From: Candidatus Methanoperedens sp.
Lineage (GTDB): Archaea; Halobacteriota; Methanosarcinia; Methanosarcinales; Methanoperedenaceae
Reading direction: 5' to 3'
Assembly (NCBI GenBank): GCA_028715885.1
Contig: JAQUQX010000003.1
Coordinates: 1 to 64,000, forward strand
DNA: 64,000 bases
In this document: piece by piece, positions 43,050-51,813 of the stretch
How positions within the stretch are numbered: the first letter of the stretch is position 1
Layout of the letters: each line of letters opens with the position of its first letter
Notes under the pieces: model-generated
What the model saw: the letters and a program-made list of their open reading frames with translations, nothing else
Told to the model about the DNA's origin: nothing
Database searches by the model: none
Made by a program: the position numbers and the translations under genes

Positions 43050-45002
43050 TTAGTACCGTTTATTAAACTCCGGCAAAAGCCTGTCGAAATACTTCACCAC
43101 AACACATGATTCCGTACATTTCCCGCAACGAGTGCACTCTTTATTGATTTTAAGCTGCGGCTCGATTTGTATAGCACCGACAGGGCATATTTTCAAACAA
43201 ACCCCGCATTTTGTGCACTTCTTAGCCCTTATCAATTGCTTTGCAGTATTTTCAAAAAGCGATAACGCTTCCTCCCTCACAGGAGCATTAACAGAGATAT
43301 GCCCCGATGAGAATATCTTGACGCTTCCGCTTTTTGTCCTGATTAACAGCACCCCGAGGTCTTCTGAGAATGTATTCCCGCCAAGGATATTGGCGATATT
43401 TTGAGCCTCACCAGGCATGAGCCCCGTAATTTTTCCTTCCATGGTATATCCGCCAGTCTTGCACGGCGAAACCCCGCCAGTCACTACGATGCCAAACTCT
43501 TCCTCCCTGCCTGTTAATTTTGTATTTATCCCAAGCTCCTCTGCAAGACGAACCATTTTCGGCGGCAGCGTTTTCCAGCGCCAGAAGCCGTGTTCGATGA
43601 ATTTATCCGAAACTCCATGCTCCATCGCCCACTTTAAAAGATAATCATTCCAGCGCTCAAACAATTCGGGATGCAATTCCTTGAACCTGTAGTATTCGGC
43701 GCTGAGCTCGGCAGGGCACAGCCAGCAGCCAACGCGCTCAAAACCGAGGTCGTATAAAGGATTATACTCAAGTTTCCGGTAGTAAATGTAGAGCCACACC
43801 TCGATGGCTCGCCAGTTGCGGATGGGGAACACACTTACCTGTCCCGGAATGAAGGGGTTTTCTTCTTTCGGAGCTATCCGCGCGCGGGTGAATGATTCGT
43901 ATTTCCTCTTTCCGTCGATTGTCAAACACCTGCGCCCTCCCCGTGTACATTCTTCCATGACCGCGTTGATGGGCGCAAGTTTGCACACCTTGCAGCACCA
44001 CCTGAAATCCTTTGCAGGAGGTCCGAAACTCGGAAGAGCTTCCCGGAAAGCCTCCTTTGCCTCCACTTCCATAAGCTCGATATTGTTTTCTTTGCAGAAA
44101 CGCCGCGCAAATTCCACGGTTTCAGGAAACTCGATGCCAGTGTTTGCAAAGAACACTCTTATGGGTTTTTTCACGGCGCTTCGCGTAAGGTCAAGCGTGG
44201 TAAGGCTGTCCTTCCCGCCGCTGAAGGAAACGTAAACAGGCGAATCCCTGAACTCTTTCTGGTTGGCTATCCCGCGAATTGTGTTTACTGCATCCTTAAC
44301 AAGCCTTTTCATGTGCGGCGCGTTGGCGCGGATAACGTCATCCATTGATGGCTTTCCGGTCAGGAAAAACGCCTTTTTTGATTCGATTTTCTTTATCCGA
44401 AGCGTATGTCCGGGTTTTTTCAACTCCGCGCTGTCCCTGTAAGATGTTCCGAATCCTGCAAGGTTTTTGCTGATTACAAGAACGGTATCCCCTTTATTTA
44501 TGTCATCCGAGTACTCAAGGACATCGCTTCCGTCGATGTTTTTCCCGCTCAAGTGCCTCCCCCCTGATGATATTTTAACAAGTTTAGTCTGCATGCCTGA
44601 ATTAATAAGCGCAGACGCTCCTTCAACCATGAGGTCGAGTTTGAAGGCGAGTTCTTTCATATCGAATCTCAGAATTCCGAAGCGAATGCCATCCACAATT
44701 ATCTCATCGGTTTTGTCTTCCCCGGGGATTTTATTCAAAAGGACGGTTTTTCCTGATAGGGGATTTATGCCGAAGGATTTTAGCATCAGGTCGTTGATAA
44801 GGCTTATTTCGTGCGGCGAGGAAAACCGCACGTCTCCGGGAGGGGAGAGCTGGATTTGATAGCCTTTTTCCCTGCATATTCCGCAGGACTCATCAAGTAA
44901 GGGGGTATTGCACTTCCTGCACCAGTAGATGTGGTTTTTTTCAGGTTCCCACGCAATGCTTGAAGTTGCGGGTTTTGTCTTGTTTTGTTTCCAAGCGTGC
45001 AT
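43050..45002 (-). CDS. PAPS-reductase-like PP-loop protein with zinc ribbon and ferredoxin domain
   Basis: 650 aa. N-terminal zinc ribbon (CRKCNTPLLDESCGIC), a PUA-like RNA-binding region (about 140-215), then a PP-loop ATPase domain YVSFSGGKDSLTTLDLTR with WCCKVCKLAPI and GCWLCPAE Cys motifs, and two C-terminal [4Fe-4S] motifs CTKCGVCLKICP and CTRCGKCTESC. Archaea have a family of this build annotated as phosphoadenosine phosphosulfate reductase; the PUA part hints at RNA thiolation instead. Function open. Confidence 0.85.
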   Translation of the reverse strand: MHAWKQNKTKPATSSIAWEPEKNHIYWCRKCNTPLLDESCGICREKGYQIQLSPPGDVRFSSPHEISLINDLMLKSFGINPLSGKTVLLNKIPGEDKTDEIIVDGIRFGILRFDMKELAFKLDLMVEGASALINSGMQTKLVKISSGGRHLSGKNIDGSDVLEYSDDINKGDTVLVISKNLAGFGTSYRDSAELKKPGHTLRIKKIESKKAFFLTGKPSMDDVIRANAPHMKRLVKDAVNTIRGIANQKEFRDSPVYVSFSGGKDSLTTLDLTRSAVKKPIRVFFANTGIEFPETVEFARRFCKENNIELMEVEAKEAFREALPSFGPPAKDFRWCCKVCKLAPINAVMEECTRGGRRCLTIDGKRKYESFTRARIAPKEENPFIPGQVSVFPIRNWRAIEVWLYIYYRKLEYNPLYDLGFERVGCWLCPAELSAEYYRFKELHPELFERWNDYLLKWAMEHGVSDKFIEHGFWRWKTLPPKMVRLAEELGINTKLTGREEEFGIVVTGGVSPCKTGGYTMEGKITGLMPGEAQNIANILGGNTFSEDLGVLLIRTKSGSVKIFSSGHISVNAPVREEALSLFENTAKQLIRAKKCTKCGVCLKICPVGAIQIEPQLKINKECTRCGKCTESCVVVKYFDRLLPEFNKRY

Positions 45003-45114
45003 TTCATGCTAATATTGGCAGGATACCTTAATTAATATTTGATGCACAGCTTTTGTCCATCAAACTGGGAGTTTCAAGAGATCTGCTGCCCCCTTCAAGG
45101 ATGCTGATTCTCGA

Positions 45115-45705
45115 TTATCTGGATATCCACTTCATAGGGATGAACATGGAAACCTGCTGCTGGTATTTCCTGTATTCTTCCCCGAAAACCGAAAGCAGTC
45201 TTCTCTCCTCAATGTATGCTCCTATTATAAGATATATTGAAACAAGCGCCGAAGCTACAAGGTCAAGCCGGCTCATTTCCATTTTTGTAAATAACAACAG
45301 CATACCGGATGCATAAAGCGGATGGCGGACTATCCCGTAGGCGCCATTTGTTATCAGAATATTTTTTGTTTGCTGCCTTATACCGATAAAATCCATGACA
45401 TCAGTCTGGAGAACGGCATACACAAACATCCCCAGCGCAAAAATGCGGATAAGAATAACGACAGGATACAACCACGGGGAGATGCTGTAAACAAGAGGCA
45501 TCGATGCAGTGTATTTCATCCATGTGAGGAAAGCGGGCGCAAACGTAAGAAAACTTATTATCGTATATCCTATCCTGTAAAACCGGAATCCCTTTCCCGG
45601 CAGCATCCGGGCTTTATTCTTAATGTAATCCGTTGCAAGAAGGCTGTGGATTAGTGCAAAAACAAGAAAGTAAACTAAAAACATCACTATGGCATTCATT
45701 TTCAT
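45115..45705 (-). CDS. ICMT/PEMT-family membrane methyltransferase
   Basis: 196 aa, four to five TM segments, with the C-terminal methyltransferase signature NGAYGIVRHPLYASGMLLL...EERRLLSVFGEEYRKYQQQVSMFIP. Likely methylates a lipid or isoprenoid-linked group in the membrane. Start at ATG 45705; single gene. Confidence 0.85.
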   Translation of the reverse strand: MKMNAIVMFLVYFLVFALIHSLLATDYIKNKARMLPGKGFRFYRIGYTIISFLTFAPAFLTWMKYTASMPLVYSISPWLYPVVILIRIFALGMFVYAVLQTDVMDFIGIRQQTKNILITNGAYGIVRHPLYASGMLLLFTKMEMSRLDLVASALVSIYLIIGAYIEERRLLSVFGEEYRKYQQQVSMFIPMKWISR

Positions 45706-45848
45706 CTTTTATGTATATATTGGCTATTTAATTTGTATGGTTTGCAGTTATAATGTTCAAATGGAGTAAACTTTATATAAGGCATCATCCTAATAATCAT
45801 AATTATAATTATTCCGGATCGATAAAAAAACGAAAGGATGGGGATTAA

Positions 45849-46211
45849 ATGACAAAAGCATTGGTTGTGCAAAAAAATCACTTGAATCTGGAACTTGTGC
45901 TTGAGATACTCGAAGCACAGGGTTTTAATGCTGATAAAGCGCATGACGGGGAAGCAGCAATCAGAAAAATAGAAAAAGAAGTCTATGATTTAATACTCAT
46001 GGATGTGGCACTGCCAGGCATGGATGGCATCGAAGTTACAAGAATAATCAAAAACATGTCCTGTTATAAGGATGTGCCTGTAATAGCTTTAACTGCCTTT
46101 GCTATGAAAGGCGATAGGGAACGATTTCTTGATTCCGGATTTGATGATTATATACCAAAACCCATAGATGTATGTGAGTTTATGAGAAAGATGGAGACAT
46201 ATAAAAACTGA
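45849..46211 (+). CDS. Stand-alone receiver-domain protein with altered acidic pocket
   Basis: 120 aa CheY-like. Phosphoacceptor D52 (LILMDVALPGMDG), the switch Thr (IALTA) and Lys (PKP) are present, but the N-terminal acidic pair that binds Mg2+ is replaced: ALVVQKNHLN where VVDDN is usual. Phosphorylation may be weak or absent. TATA at about 45770-45782. No kinase adjacent. Confidence 0.88.
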   Translation: MTKALVVQKNHLNLELVLEILEAQGFNADKAHDGEAAIRKIEKEVYDLILMDVALPGMDGIEVTRIIKNMSCYKDVPVIALTAFAMKGDRERFLDSGFDDYIPKPIDVCEFMRKMETYKN

Positions 46212-46265
46212 CACCGGGTTAGCTAACACTTCGATTTTTTTTTATTATTTTGCTCAAAATAAAGG

Positions 46266-46306
46266 ATTATATAGCCTTGCACATAAATAAGGTACTGTAA
46301 GGAGGT
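46266..46306 (+). promoter_or_regulatory. Promoter and Shine-Dalgarno of the desulforedoxin-like gene
   Basis: TTATATAG at 46266-46273 and GGAGGT at 46301-46306, 6 nt before ATG 46313. Confidence 0.6.
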
Positions 46307-46312
46307 TAAATT

Positions 46313-46435
46313 ATGGGCGTAGAAAAAGTTGGAGAGAAGTATAGATGTAACATATGCGGGAACGAGGTCGTCGTGACTAAAGCAGGCGGTGGAACTCTTG
46401 TCTGCTGCGGTGAGGATATGGAACTGCTCGAATAG
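46313..46435 (+). CDS. Desulforedoxin-like (desulfoferrodoxin N-terminal domain) mini-protein
   Basis: 40 aa: [30 protein letters not shown] has the CxxC...CC iron site of desulforedoxin. This is the N-terminal domain of desulfoferrodoxin alone, without the superoxide-reductase domain. Convergent with superoxide dismutase, so probably part of an oxygen-defence locus as electron donor. Confidence 0.85.
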   Translation: MGVEKVGEKYRCNICGNEVVVTKAGGGTLVCCGEDMELLE

Positions 46436-46474
46436 AGACCGGGTATCTGGTCAATTAACAATATTATCCCGAAG

Positions 46475-47065
46475 TCATTCGAACATTGCATCTATTCCCT
46501 GGTCGAGCGTCCAGTCAATAGCCCTGAAGAATGCCTCGATATAATCAGCCCGCTTCAGCCCGTAGTCAATCATATACGCATGCTCAAACACATCCATGAC
46601 CAAAAGGGGACTTGCGCCGCATAAATGACCCGCATCATGCTCGTTGATCCAGACATTGAAAAGCCTGTCCGCCATTGCATCGTAGTAGAGCATCACCCAT
46701 CCTATGCCGCGCATGGCTCCTGTCGCCTTGAAATCCTTTTCCCAGTTTTCGTATGACCCGAAATCCGCAACAATCTTCTTGTAGAGATTCGTATTTTTAT
46801 CGATTGGCTTGCCGCCCTTTACAATATTGCCGAAATAATACTCGTGCAGCCTCATGCCGTTCCACTCCCAGCCAAACCTGCGCTTGAGTTCTGCGTATTC
46901 CGGCGTACCTGTCTTTCCTTCTTTTTGCATCGCGTTCAGCGCATCAGCTAATTTGTTTGTGTTGGTTACATAGCCCTGGTATAGGGTGAAGTGGTTCTTC
47001 AGCATCTGGTCGCTGAGTCCCTGCGTTCCCAGTAATTTTTCAAAGTTTTTTGGTTCGTATGCCAT
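46475..47065 (-). CDS. sod: Fe/Mn superoxide dismutase
   Basis: 196 aa: metal ligands in LKNHFTLYQGYV, RLHEYYFGN, and VMDVFEHAYMIDYG. Divergent from the rest of the Fe/Mn family in detail but complete. TATA-like AAGTATAAAAAGG at about 47100-47112 and GGGGTG Shine-Dalgarno. Protects against superoxide in occasional oxygen exposure. Confidence 0.92.
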   Translation of the reverse strand: MAYEPKNFEKLLGTQGLSDQMLKNHFTLYQGYVTNTNKLADALNAMQKEGKTGTPEYAELKRRFGWEWNGMRLHEYYFGNIVKGGKPIDKNTNLYKKIVADFGSYENWEKDFKATGAMRGIGWVMLYYDAMADRLFNVWINEHDAGHLCGASPLLVMDVFEHAYMIDYGLKRADYIEAFFRAIDWTLDQGIDAMFE

Positions 47066-47298
47066 ATTTTAACACCCCTGTAAATTATGATGGCTTCAAA
47101 CCTTTTTATACTTTATCACATCTGCCTGCCTGTGTGTAGTCCCGAAACCATTGAACTGGCAAGCAAAGATTTATATGCTGCAAATGACATTAATGTCTTC
47201 AATCGGTTGGCTTATTTAGCAACTATTAGAGGGTTATACCGTCTAAGGGCTGTCTTTTTTAGGTTAATTGGTTTATAAAATAAAGGAAAGAAATATAA

Positions 47299-47490
47299 AT
47301 GGATAATGACAGAAGAGGCGGTTTCCGCGGCGGTGGCGGCAGAGGTTTCAGACCCAGCGGACCAAGAGAAATGCACAAAGCAACTTGTGCTGACTGCAAA
47401 CAGGAAACAGAGGTACCTTTTGTACCATCTGGTGACAGACCCGTTTATTGCAGGGAATGTTACGCAAAGCATAAACCAGCGAGATATTAA
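47299..47490 (+). CDS. RG-rich CxxC zinc-ribbon protein, copy 1
   Basis: 63 aa: disordered RG/GG-rich N-terminus (RRGGFRGGGGRGFRPSG) then CADCKQETEVPFVPSGDRPVYCRECY, a two-CxxC zinc ribbon family widespread in archaea and candidate phyla. The RGG stretch suggests nucleic-acid binding. First of three tandem copies spaced exactly 231 bp; GTTTATAAAAT TATA upstream. Confidence 0.85.
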   Translation: MDNDRRGGFRGGGGRGFRPSGPREMHKATCADCKQETEVPFVPSGDRPVYCRECYAKHKPARY

Positions 47491-47510
47491 ACTATTTTTA
47501 GTAAAATAGT
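47491..47510 (+). terminator. Intercistronic hairpin between copies 1 and 2
   Basis: ACTATTTT-TAGT-AAAATAGT immediately after the stop codon, followed by A-run and the AAGGTGA Shine-Dalgarno of the next copy. May stabilise or partly end the mRNA. Confidence 0.5.
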
Positions 47511-47529
47511 TAAAAAAAAGGTGAATTAA

Positions 47530-47721
47530 ATGGACAACGATAGAAGAGGCGGCTTCCGCGGCGGAGGCGGCAGAGGTTTCAGACCCAGCGGACCAAGAGA
47601 AATGCACAAAGCAACTTGTGCTGACTGCAAACAGGAAACAGAGGTACCTTTTGTGCCATCTGGTGACAGACCCGTTTATTGCAGGGAATGTTACGCAAAG
47701 CATAAACCAGCGAGATATTAA
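47530..47721 (+). CDS. RG-rich CxxC zinc-ribbon protein, copy 2
   Basis: 63 aa, same amino-acid sequence as copy 1, with only silent base changes visible. The near identity shows recent duplication or gene conversion. Confidence 0.85.
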   Translation: MDNDRRGGFRGGGGRGFRPSGPREMHKATCADCKQETEVPFVPSGDRPVYCRECYAKHKPARY

Positions 47722-47741
47722 ACTATTTTTAGTAAAATAGT
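47722..47741 (+). terminator. Intercistronic hairpin between copies 2 and 3
   Basis: Exact repeat of the hairpin at 47491-47510, again followed by the AAGGTGA Shine-Dalgarno. Confidence 0.5.
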
Positions 47742-47760
47742 TAAAAAAAAGGTGAATTGA

Positions 47761-47958
47761 ATGGACAACGATAGAAGGGGCGGCTTCCGCGGAGGCGGTG
47801 GCGGCAGAGGTGCCTTCAGACCCAGCGGACCAAGAGAAATGCACAAAGCAACTTGTGCTGATTGTGGTCAGGAAACTGAAGTGCCATTTGTACCCTCGGG
47901 CAACAGACCTGTATATTGCAGGGAATGCTACCAGAATCATAAACCGAAAAGATTTTAA
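47761..47958 (+). CDS. RG-rich CxxC zinc-ribbon protein, copy 3
   Basis: 65 aa, diverged: two extra residues in the G-rich stretch, CADCGQETEVPFVPSGNRPVYCRECYQNHKPKRF. The older copy of the set or under different constraint. Followed by the terminator-like hairpin at 47999-48028. Confidence 0.85.
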   Translation: MDNDRRGGFRGGGGGRGAFRPSGPREMHKATCADCGQETEVPFVPSGNRPVYCRECYQNHKPKRF

Positions 47959-47998
47959 AAATATTTTCAAATAATAGTTTATAGAATTTTTAATTATA

Positions 47999-48028
47999 GA
48001 GCATTGTTTTTTTATTGCTCACTTTTTT
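47999..48028 (+). terminator. Hairpin plus T-run after the zinc-ribbon cluster
   Basis: GAGCA...TGCTC stem with a T-rich loop, followed by ACTTTTTTT. Looks like the end of the three-gene transcript. Confidence 0.5.
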
Positions 48029-48448
48029 TATATAATTGTTTACAGTTAATCTATTAATTAAAGAAATACAAAATCTGCAAATGCATCACCTTCTACATGG
48101 AACTGCGCCGCTGCTTCGCATCGGTGTTGCCTATCGCCTTATGGATGCGCGAGAAGGATGCAGTAACGGACTCCGTTTTGAAAAAACGGAGCATCGGCGT
48201 GGATGCTCATGGGTTTGAAATTTCCATCGATTCGCTGATTTCAGTTTTTCAATTCGGCGCAGATATACAAATCGAAGTGGATTCAACGTTGTCCTCGACG
48301 TTTGTTAAATATCTTCAAACAGCGTGTTATCTACCGTTGCAGGCAATTTAAAAATGAAACATGTCCTATTTACTTTTTCCCATGAAAACTTAAACCTATA
48401 CCTTCAGGCATTGCGGTTTTTCATGTTTTATGCTGTGCCCAAGGCTCA
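48029..48448. other. Gap without a supported gene
   Basis: Holds a 9-bp stem CTCCGTTTT/AAAACGGAG at about 48170-48188 and a patch (48090-48240) visibly richer in G+C than its flanks. An open frame of 84 codons on the plus strand from 48097 has no ribosome site or recognisable protein. Perhaps a gene remnant or unrecognised RNA. Confidence 0.4.
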
Positions 48449-49615
48449 TCAAAGTTTCATATTCTTACTTTGTTTCTGGTCTTTTATAGTCTCAGCAACA
48501 AGCTTAAAGCAAAGAAACTTAAGTATACCTCTGTCAGCATCTGCTATTAGCTTTGAGAAGTTTTCCCCTCTGTAACCAAACACGGTTAGGAACTTAACCA
48601 CTGACAAAAAGAGAGAAAAATCTCTTGGAAGTCCAGTATATGAGTGTAAACCTTTATCGGCTGCTGCCTGAGATGCTTCTTCTGCTTGTCTTTTTTGTAT
48701 CCTTTCCCAAGCTATATTCCAATCTCCTAAGTTACGAATATCTTTTTTCCATTTTTCTTCTTCTGTAGATATTTTTTCATCCTCATCTCTAGTAAATGCA
48801 TAAGCAAACATATTTATGGATGCTGCTGTAAATGGTTCTTGTTTGGAATTTGCCTTGAAATATTCAAAAATACCTACCCAAAACGTGTGCCAGAAATCTG
48901 GCCCTATAAGTAACAAAAATTTGTCAAGTTCGATTTCTTCATTCGGTATTATATTCCTAAACAACGCCCCTGTAGCAAAGAATGTTTCGAGTTCTAGTTT
49001 TCCATGACTAATTTGAACATGATCATAAGGCGGAAGTATTTCTTTATCAATTAAACTTGAATATAACGATAGCCTCTGGCTCTCAAATAATTTGCCTTGC
49101 TTATTAAGCTCAAATGATTTATCAGTAAATCCCATACTTATGATACCCAATCTCAGCACAAATTCATTCTCTGTTTCATCTTCTAACCTTCCCAAAAATA
49201 TTGGATTATCCGTCAATAACTTTTCTCTGAATTCTTTTTTTAGGATACTTATCGCCTTATTATGAGCTTCAAGACCAATTATAATATTTTTGACACCAAA
49301 TAAAATTGGCAATCCTGCAACATCTACAGATGAGGTAACTTCGTTTAGTGTGCAACCCCCCATCATTTTAAGCTCCTCGTATGTCTTCTGCGCTACTTCT
49401 TTACCTTCTTGTTCAAAAATTCTATCCAAGAAGCAGTTCATGCCATATTCAAATTCTTCTGGGAGGATATTCTTTTTCCGATATTCATAAAAGGGATCAC
49501 CGCCGTGATTTTTATCTTTTTCCACAGTCTTTCTTAACGCCTCAGAAACTTCTTTTTCTCTGACTTGAACTGGGACTTTGGATTTAGGTTTTCTGAACCA
49601 ATCTAATAACCCCAT
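48449..49615 (-). CDS. Unrecognised 388-aa protein
   Basis: N-terminus MGLLDWFRKPKSKVPVQV followed by a largely helical, soluble chain with a GGC and ATGALFRNIIP segments; no signal peptide or catalytic motif seen. AGGAGGAAGAA Shine-Dalgarno upstream. AT-rich compared with housekeeping neighbours, single gene next to a transposase, hence likely acquired. Confidence 0.75.
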   Translation of the reverse strand: MGLLDWFRKPKSKVPVQVREKEVSEALRKTVEKDKNHGGDPFYEYRKKNILPEEFEYGMNCFLDRIFEQEGKEVAQKTYEELKMMGGCTLNEVTSSVDVAGLPILFGVKNIIIGLEAHNKAISILKKEFREKLLTDNPIFLGRLEDETENEFVLRLGIISMGFTDKSFELNKQGKLFESQRLSLYSSLIDKEILPPYDHVQISHGKLELETFFATGALFRNIIPNEEIELDKFLLLIGPDFWHTFWVGIFEYFKANSKQEPFTAASINMFAYAFTRDEDEKISTEEEKWKKDIRNLGDWNIAWERIQKRQAEEASQAAADKGLHSYTGLPRDFSLFLSVVKFLTVFGYRGENFSKLIADADRGILKFLCFKLVAETIKDQKQSKNMKL

Positions 49616-50019
49616 ATTTCTTCCTCCTATTATTCTCTCTGCCCGCTATTGCTACTAACTCTTTCATTTACTCGATTCGTATATACTTCCTTTTGCCTGA
49701 ATGCCAATCCATTATCATCAAATATACCTCGCAATAAGTTATCCGAAGGATTTTTTAATCTGTTTAAATCTTTAGCACTCGCATATGTATAACAGTTTCT
49801 CATTCGAGTAGATGTAAGCCTTAATCGTTTTTGGATGCATTTTCTTGATGAGCGCCTATTTTTATCGCTTGAAAAAGATTATTCTTAACTCTTATCGCCT
49901 TATAGAAGCATGAAAAACATATCGTTGCAGTCACCATACCCCGTACTTAATGATACATGGGATTGTTAGCGTTTTTTGCCTATAAAGCTTTTTCAACAGA
50001 CGAAATTTTGCGTGGAAAT
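49616..50019. other. AT-rich gap without a supported gene
   Basis: 404 bp between the 388-aa orphan and the Y1 transposase. No reading frame, tRNA or clear inverted repeat found; the part next to 50020 may contain the transposon end, but no boundary could be fixed. Confidence 0.4.
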
Positions 50020-50403
50020 TTATTTCTCCACAATTTCCCAACCCTGTCCGACTGAACCGTGATAACAGCCTGAAGCCCATAGATGATCATCGCACCATTC
50101 GCGAAGATGCGGGAACTCCTGTCTCAAGAGCCTGCTTGACCGTCCTTTGAGTTTCTTGGCGATAAAGCTCAAAGAATACTTCGGAGGATACTGGAAAAAC
50201 AAATGCACATGGTCAACATTCACAGCAATTTCTATGATTTTGAGACCCATTTCCGCGCATGTTCCCCTGATGATTCCCTCTGTAACAAAGGCAACCTCGC
50301 CGGTCAGGATTTTCCCGCGATATTTCGGGGTTATCACAAGGTGGTCGGTAAGCAGGGAAACCGTATGCCTGTCGTGCCGAAGCTCTTTCCGCTTTCCCAT
50401 TAT
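50020..50403 (-). CDS. tnpA: IS200/IS605-family Y1 transposase (TnpA)
   Basis: 127 aa from ATG 50403; upstream in-frame residues do not resemble the family. DRHTVSLLTDHLVITPKYR at the start, HUH metal site VDHVHLFFQYPPKYS and the nucleophile Tyr in ASGCYHGSVGQGWEIVEK. The frame stops right after VEK, a little short of the usual end, so the C-terminal helix may be clipped. No TnpB neighbour. Single-strand 'peel and paste' mobile element. Confidence 0.85.
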   Translation of the reverse strand: MMGKRKELRHDRHTVSLLTDHLVITPKYRGKILTGEVAFVTEGIIRGTCAEMGLKIIEIAVNVDHVHLFFQYPPKYSLSFIAKKLKGRSSRLLRQEFPHLREWCDDHLWASGCYHGSVGQGWEIVEK

Positions 50404-50518
50404 ATCCATAGCCAATACTTCAAGGTCTATACTTAAAAACCTCTGGTAAGCGGAGCGAAAGTAATCTGTCTTTGAAAAAAAGAGTTTTTGTAAAAAATAA
50501 AAAATTTGCAGATAAAAC

Positions 50519-50803
50519 TTAATCCAGTTTTTCCACACCAGTCTTCTTGACAAACGGCTTATTAATCTTATCCGGCATCCATTTAGGCTTGTTCTTGGGC
50601 GCGTTCACAGTTTCCTTCCAGCCCTTGAATATATGCACTTTCTTTGTCCCGCGCTCCCTCAGTCTTATCTCAACAGGCTTGCTCTTTGTCCCGCCGATGC
50701 GGTTTGCCGCTTTAAGCGCAGCCTGTCTTGGCTGGCGTCCTGTGAAAACACTGGTCTCGCTTCCGTTTTTCTCCTGTAAAACAAAATTTTTGGTTTCTGA
50801 CAT
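50519..50803 (-). CDS. Chromosomal protein MC1
   Basis: 94 aa from ATG 50803: NFVLQEKNGSETSVFTGRQPRQAALKAANRIGGTKSKPVEIRLRERGTKKVHIFKGWKE, the DNA-bending MC1 fold of Methanosarcinales and haloarchaea, with an extended basic tail. Compacts chromosomal DNA. Supports placement in or near Methanosarcinales. Confidence 0.93.
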   Translation of the reverse strand: MSETKNFVLQEKNGSETSVFTGRQPRQAALKAANRIGGTKSKPVEIRLRERGTKKVHIFKGWKETVNAPKNKPKWMPDKINKPFVKKTGVEKLD

Positions 50804-50928
50804 ATTCAACAATCTCCTCGCAGCTTTGTGTGCTGCATCACCTGATATGCATTATACGCTCATAAAACTAATTCGCATAAATAAACATGAAAGAATATAC
50901 GGCTTCTATTTCAAAATGATTGAAGACC

Positions 50929-51804
50929 TTACTTTTGCGCCTGAATCTTGGCAGCCAGAAGCGTATGTTCCATCAGGATGGCTATCGTCATAGGTCCCAC
51001 GCCCCCCGGCACTGGTGATATTAACTTAACCTTCGGTAAAACATCGTCGAAATCCACGTCCCCATACACCCTCTCATCCTGCCACGTTATGCCTACATCG
51101 AACACGATTGCACCATCTTTAACCATGTCGGCTTTAATCAGTCCGCGCACGCCTGTGGCAACTATGAGAATATCCGCCTCTTTTGTGTTGCTTTTGAGGT
51201 CTTTAGTAAAAACATGGCACACTTTTACGGTGGCGTTCCTGTTTAAGAGCATAACAGCCGCCGGCTTTCCCACCACATTGCTGTGACCAACAACCACCAC
51301 TTCCTTTCCCTGCGGGTCGATATTGAATTCTTCCAGGGCGCGGATAATACCTTTGGGCGTGCAGGGCACAAAACCTTCGCGTCCGATAAACATTTTACCC
51401 ATGTTGAGCGGGTTGAAGCCGTCCACGTCTTTTTCAGGCGCGATGCGCGTCATCACATCACGTTCATCAATGTGTTTCGGGATAGGCAACTGCACGAGTA
51501 TCCCGTGTATCTCCTTGCGGCTGTTCAGGGTATCTATCAGCCGGATTATCTCTTCCTGTTTTGTTTCCTGAGGGAATTTGTGGTCTTCTGATATGATGCC
51601 CACGCGTTTGCATGCCCAGTGCTTGAGCTTGACATACAGTTTCGAGGGGGGGTGTTCTCCCACAAGTATCGTGGCAAGAGCGGGTTTAATGCCGCGCTCT
51701 TTTATAAATTCTTCAACCTCTTTCTTGACTTTCGCTTCTATCCCCTGTGCTATTTTTCTCCCGTCAATAACACGGGGGTCTGTGACCTCGGGAAGTGGCT
51801 CCAT
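50929..51804 (-). CDS. folD: Methylene-tetrahydrofolate dehydrogenase/cyclohydrolase
   Basis: 291 aa: YVKLKHWACKRVGI with the catalytic Lys, QLPIPKHIDERDVMTRIAPEKDVDGFNPLNMG, and VVVGHSNVVGKPAAVML. Last gene of purN-glyA-folD; supplies formyl-folate for purines. Shows folate C1 metabolism beside methanopterin. Confidence 0.94.
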   Translation of the reverse strand: MEPLPEVTDPRVIDGRKIAQGIEAKVKKEVEEFIKERGIKPALATILVGEHPPSKLYVKLKHWACKRVGIISEDHKFPQETKQEEIIRLIDTLNSRKEIHGILVQLPIPKHIDERDVMTRIAPEKDVDGFNPLNMGKMFIGREGFVPCTPKGIIRALEEFNIDPQGKEVVVVGHSNVVGKPAAVMLLNRNATVKVCHVFTKDLKSNTKEADILIVATGVRGLIKADMVKDGAIVFDVGITWQDERVYGDVDFDDVLPKVKLISPVPGGVGPMTIAILMEHTLLAAKIQAQK

Positions 51805-51813
51805 CAGATAACC

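Noticed and set aside
47299-47958. Assembly duplication of the zinc-ribbon genes
   Set aside because: Copy 3 is clearly diverged and copies 1 and 2 differ by silent changes, so at least part of the triplication is real.
48097-48351. 84-codon plus-strand frame
   Set aside because: No ribosome site, no recognisable domain, overlaps a hairpin; listed only as part of a gap.
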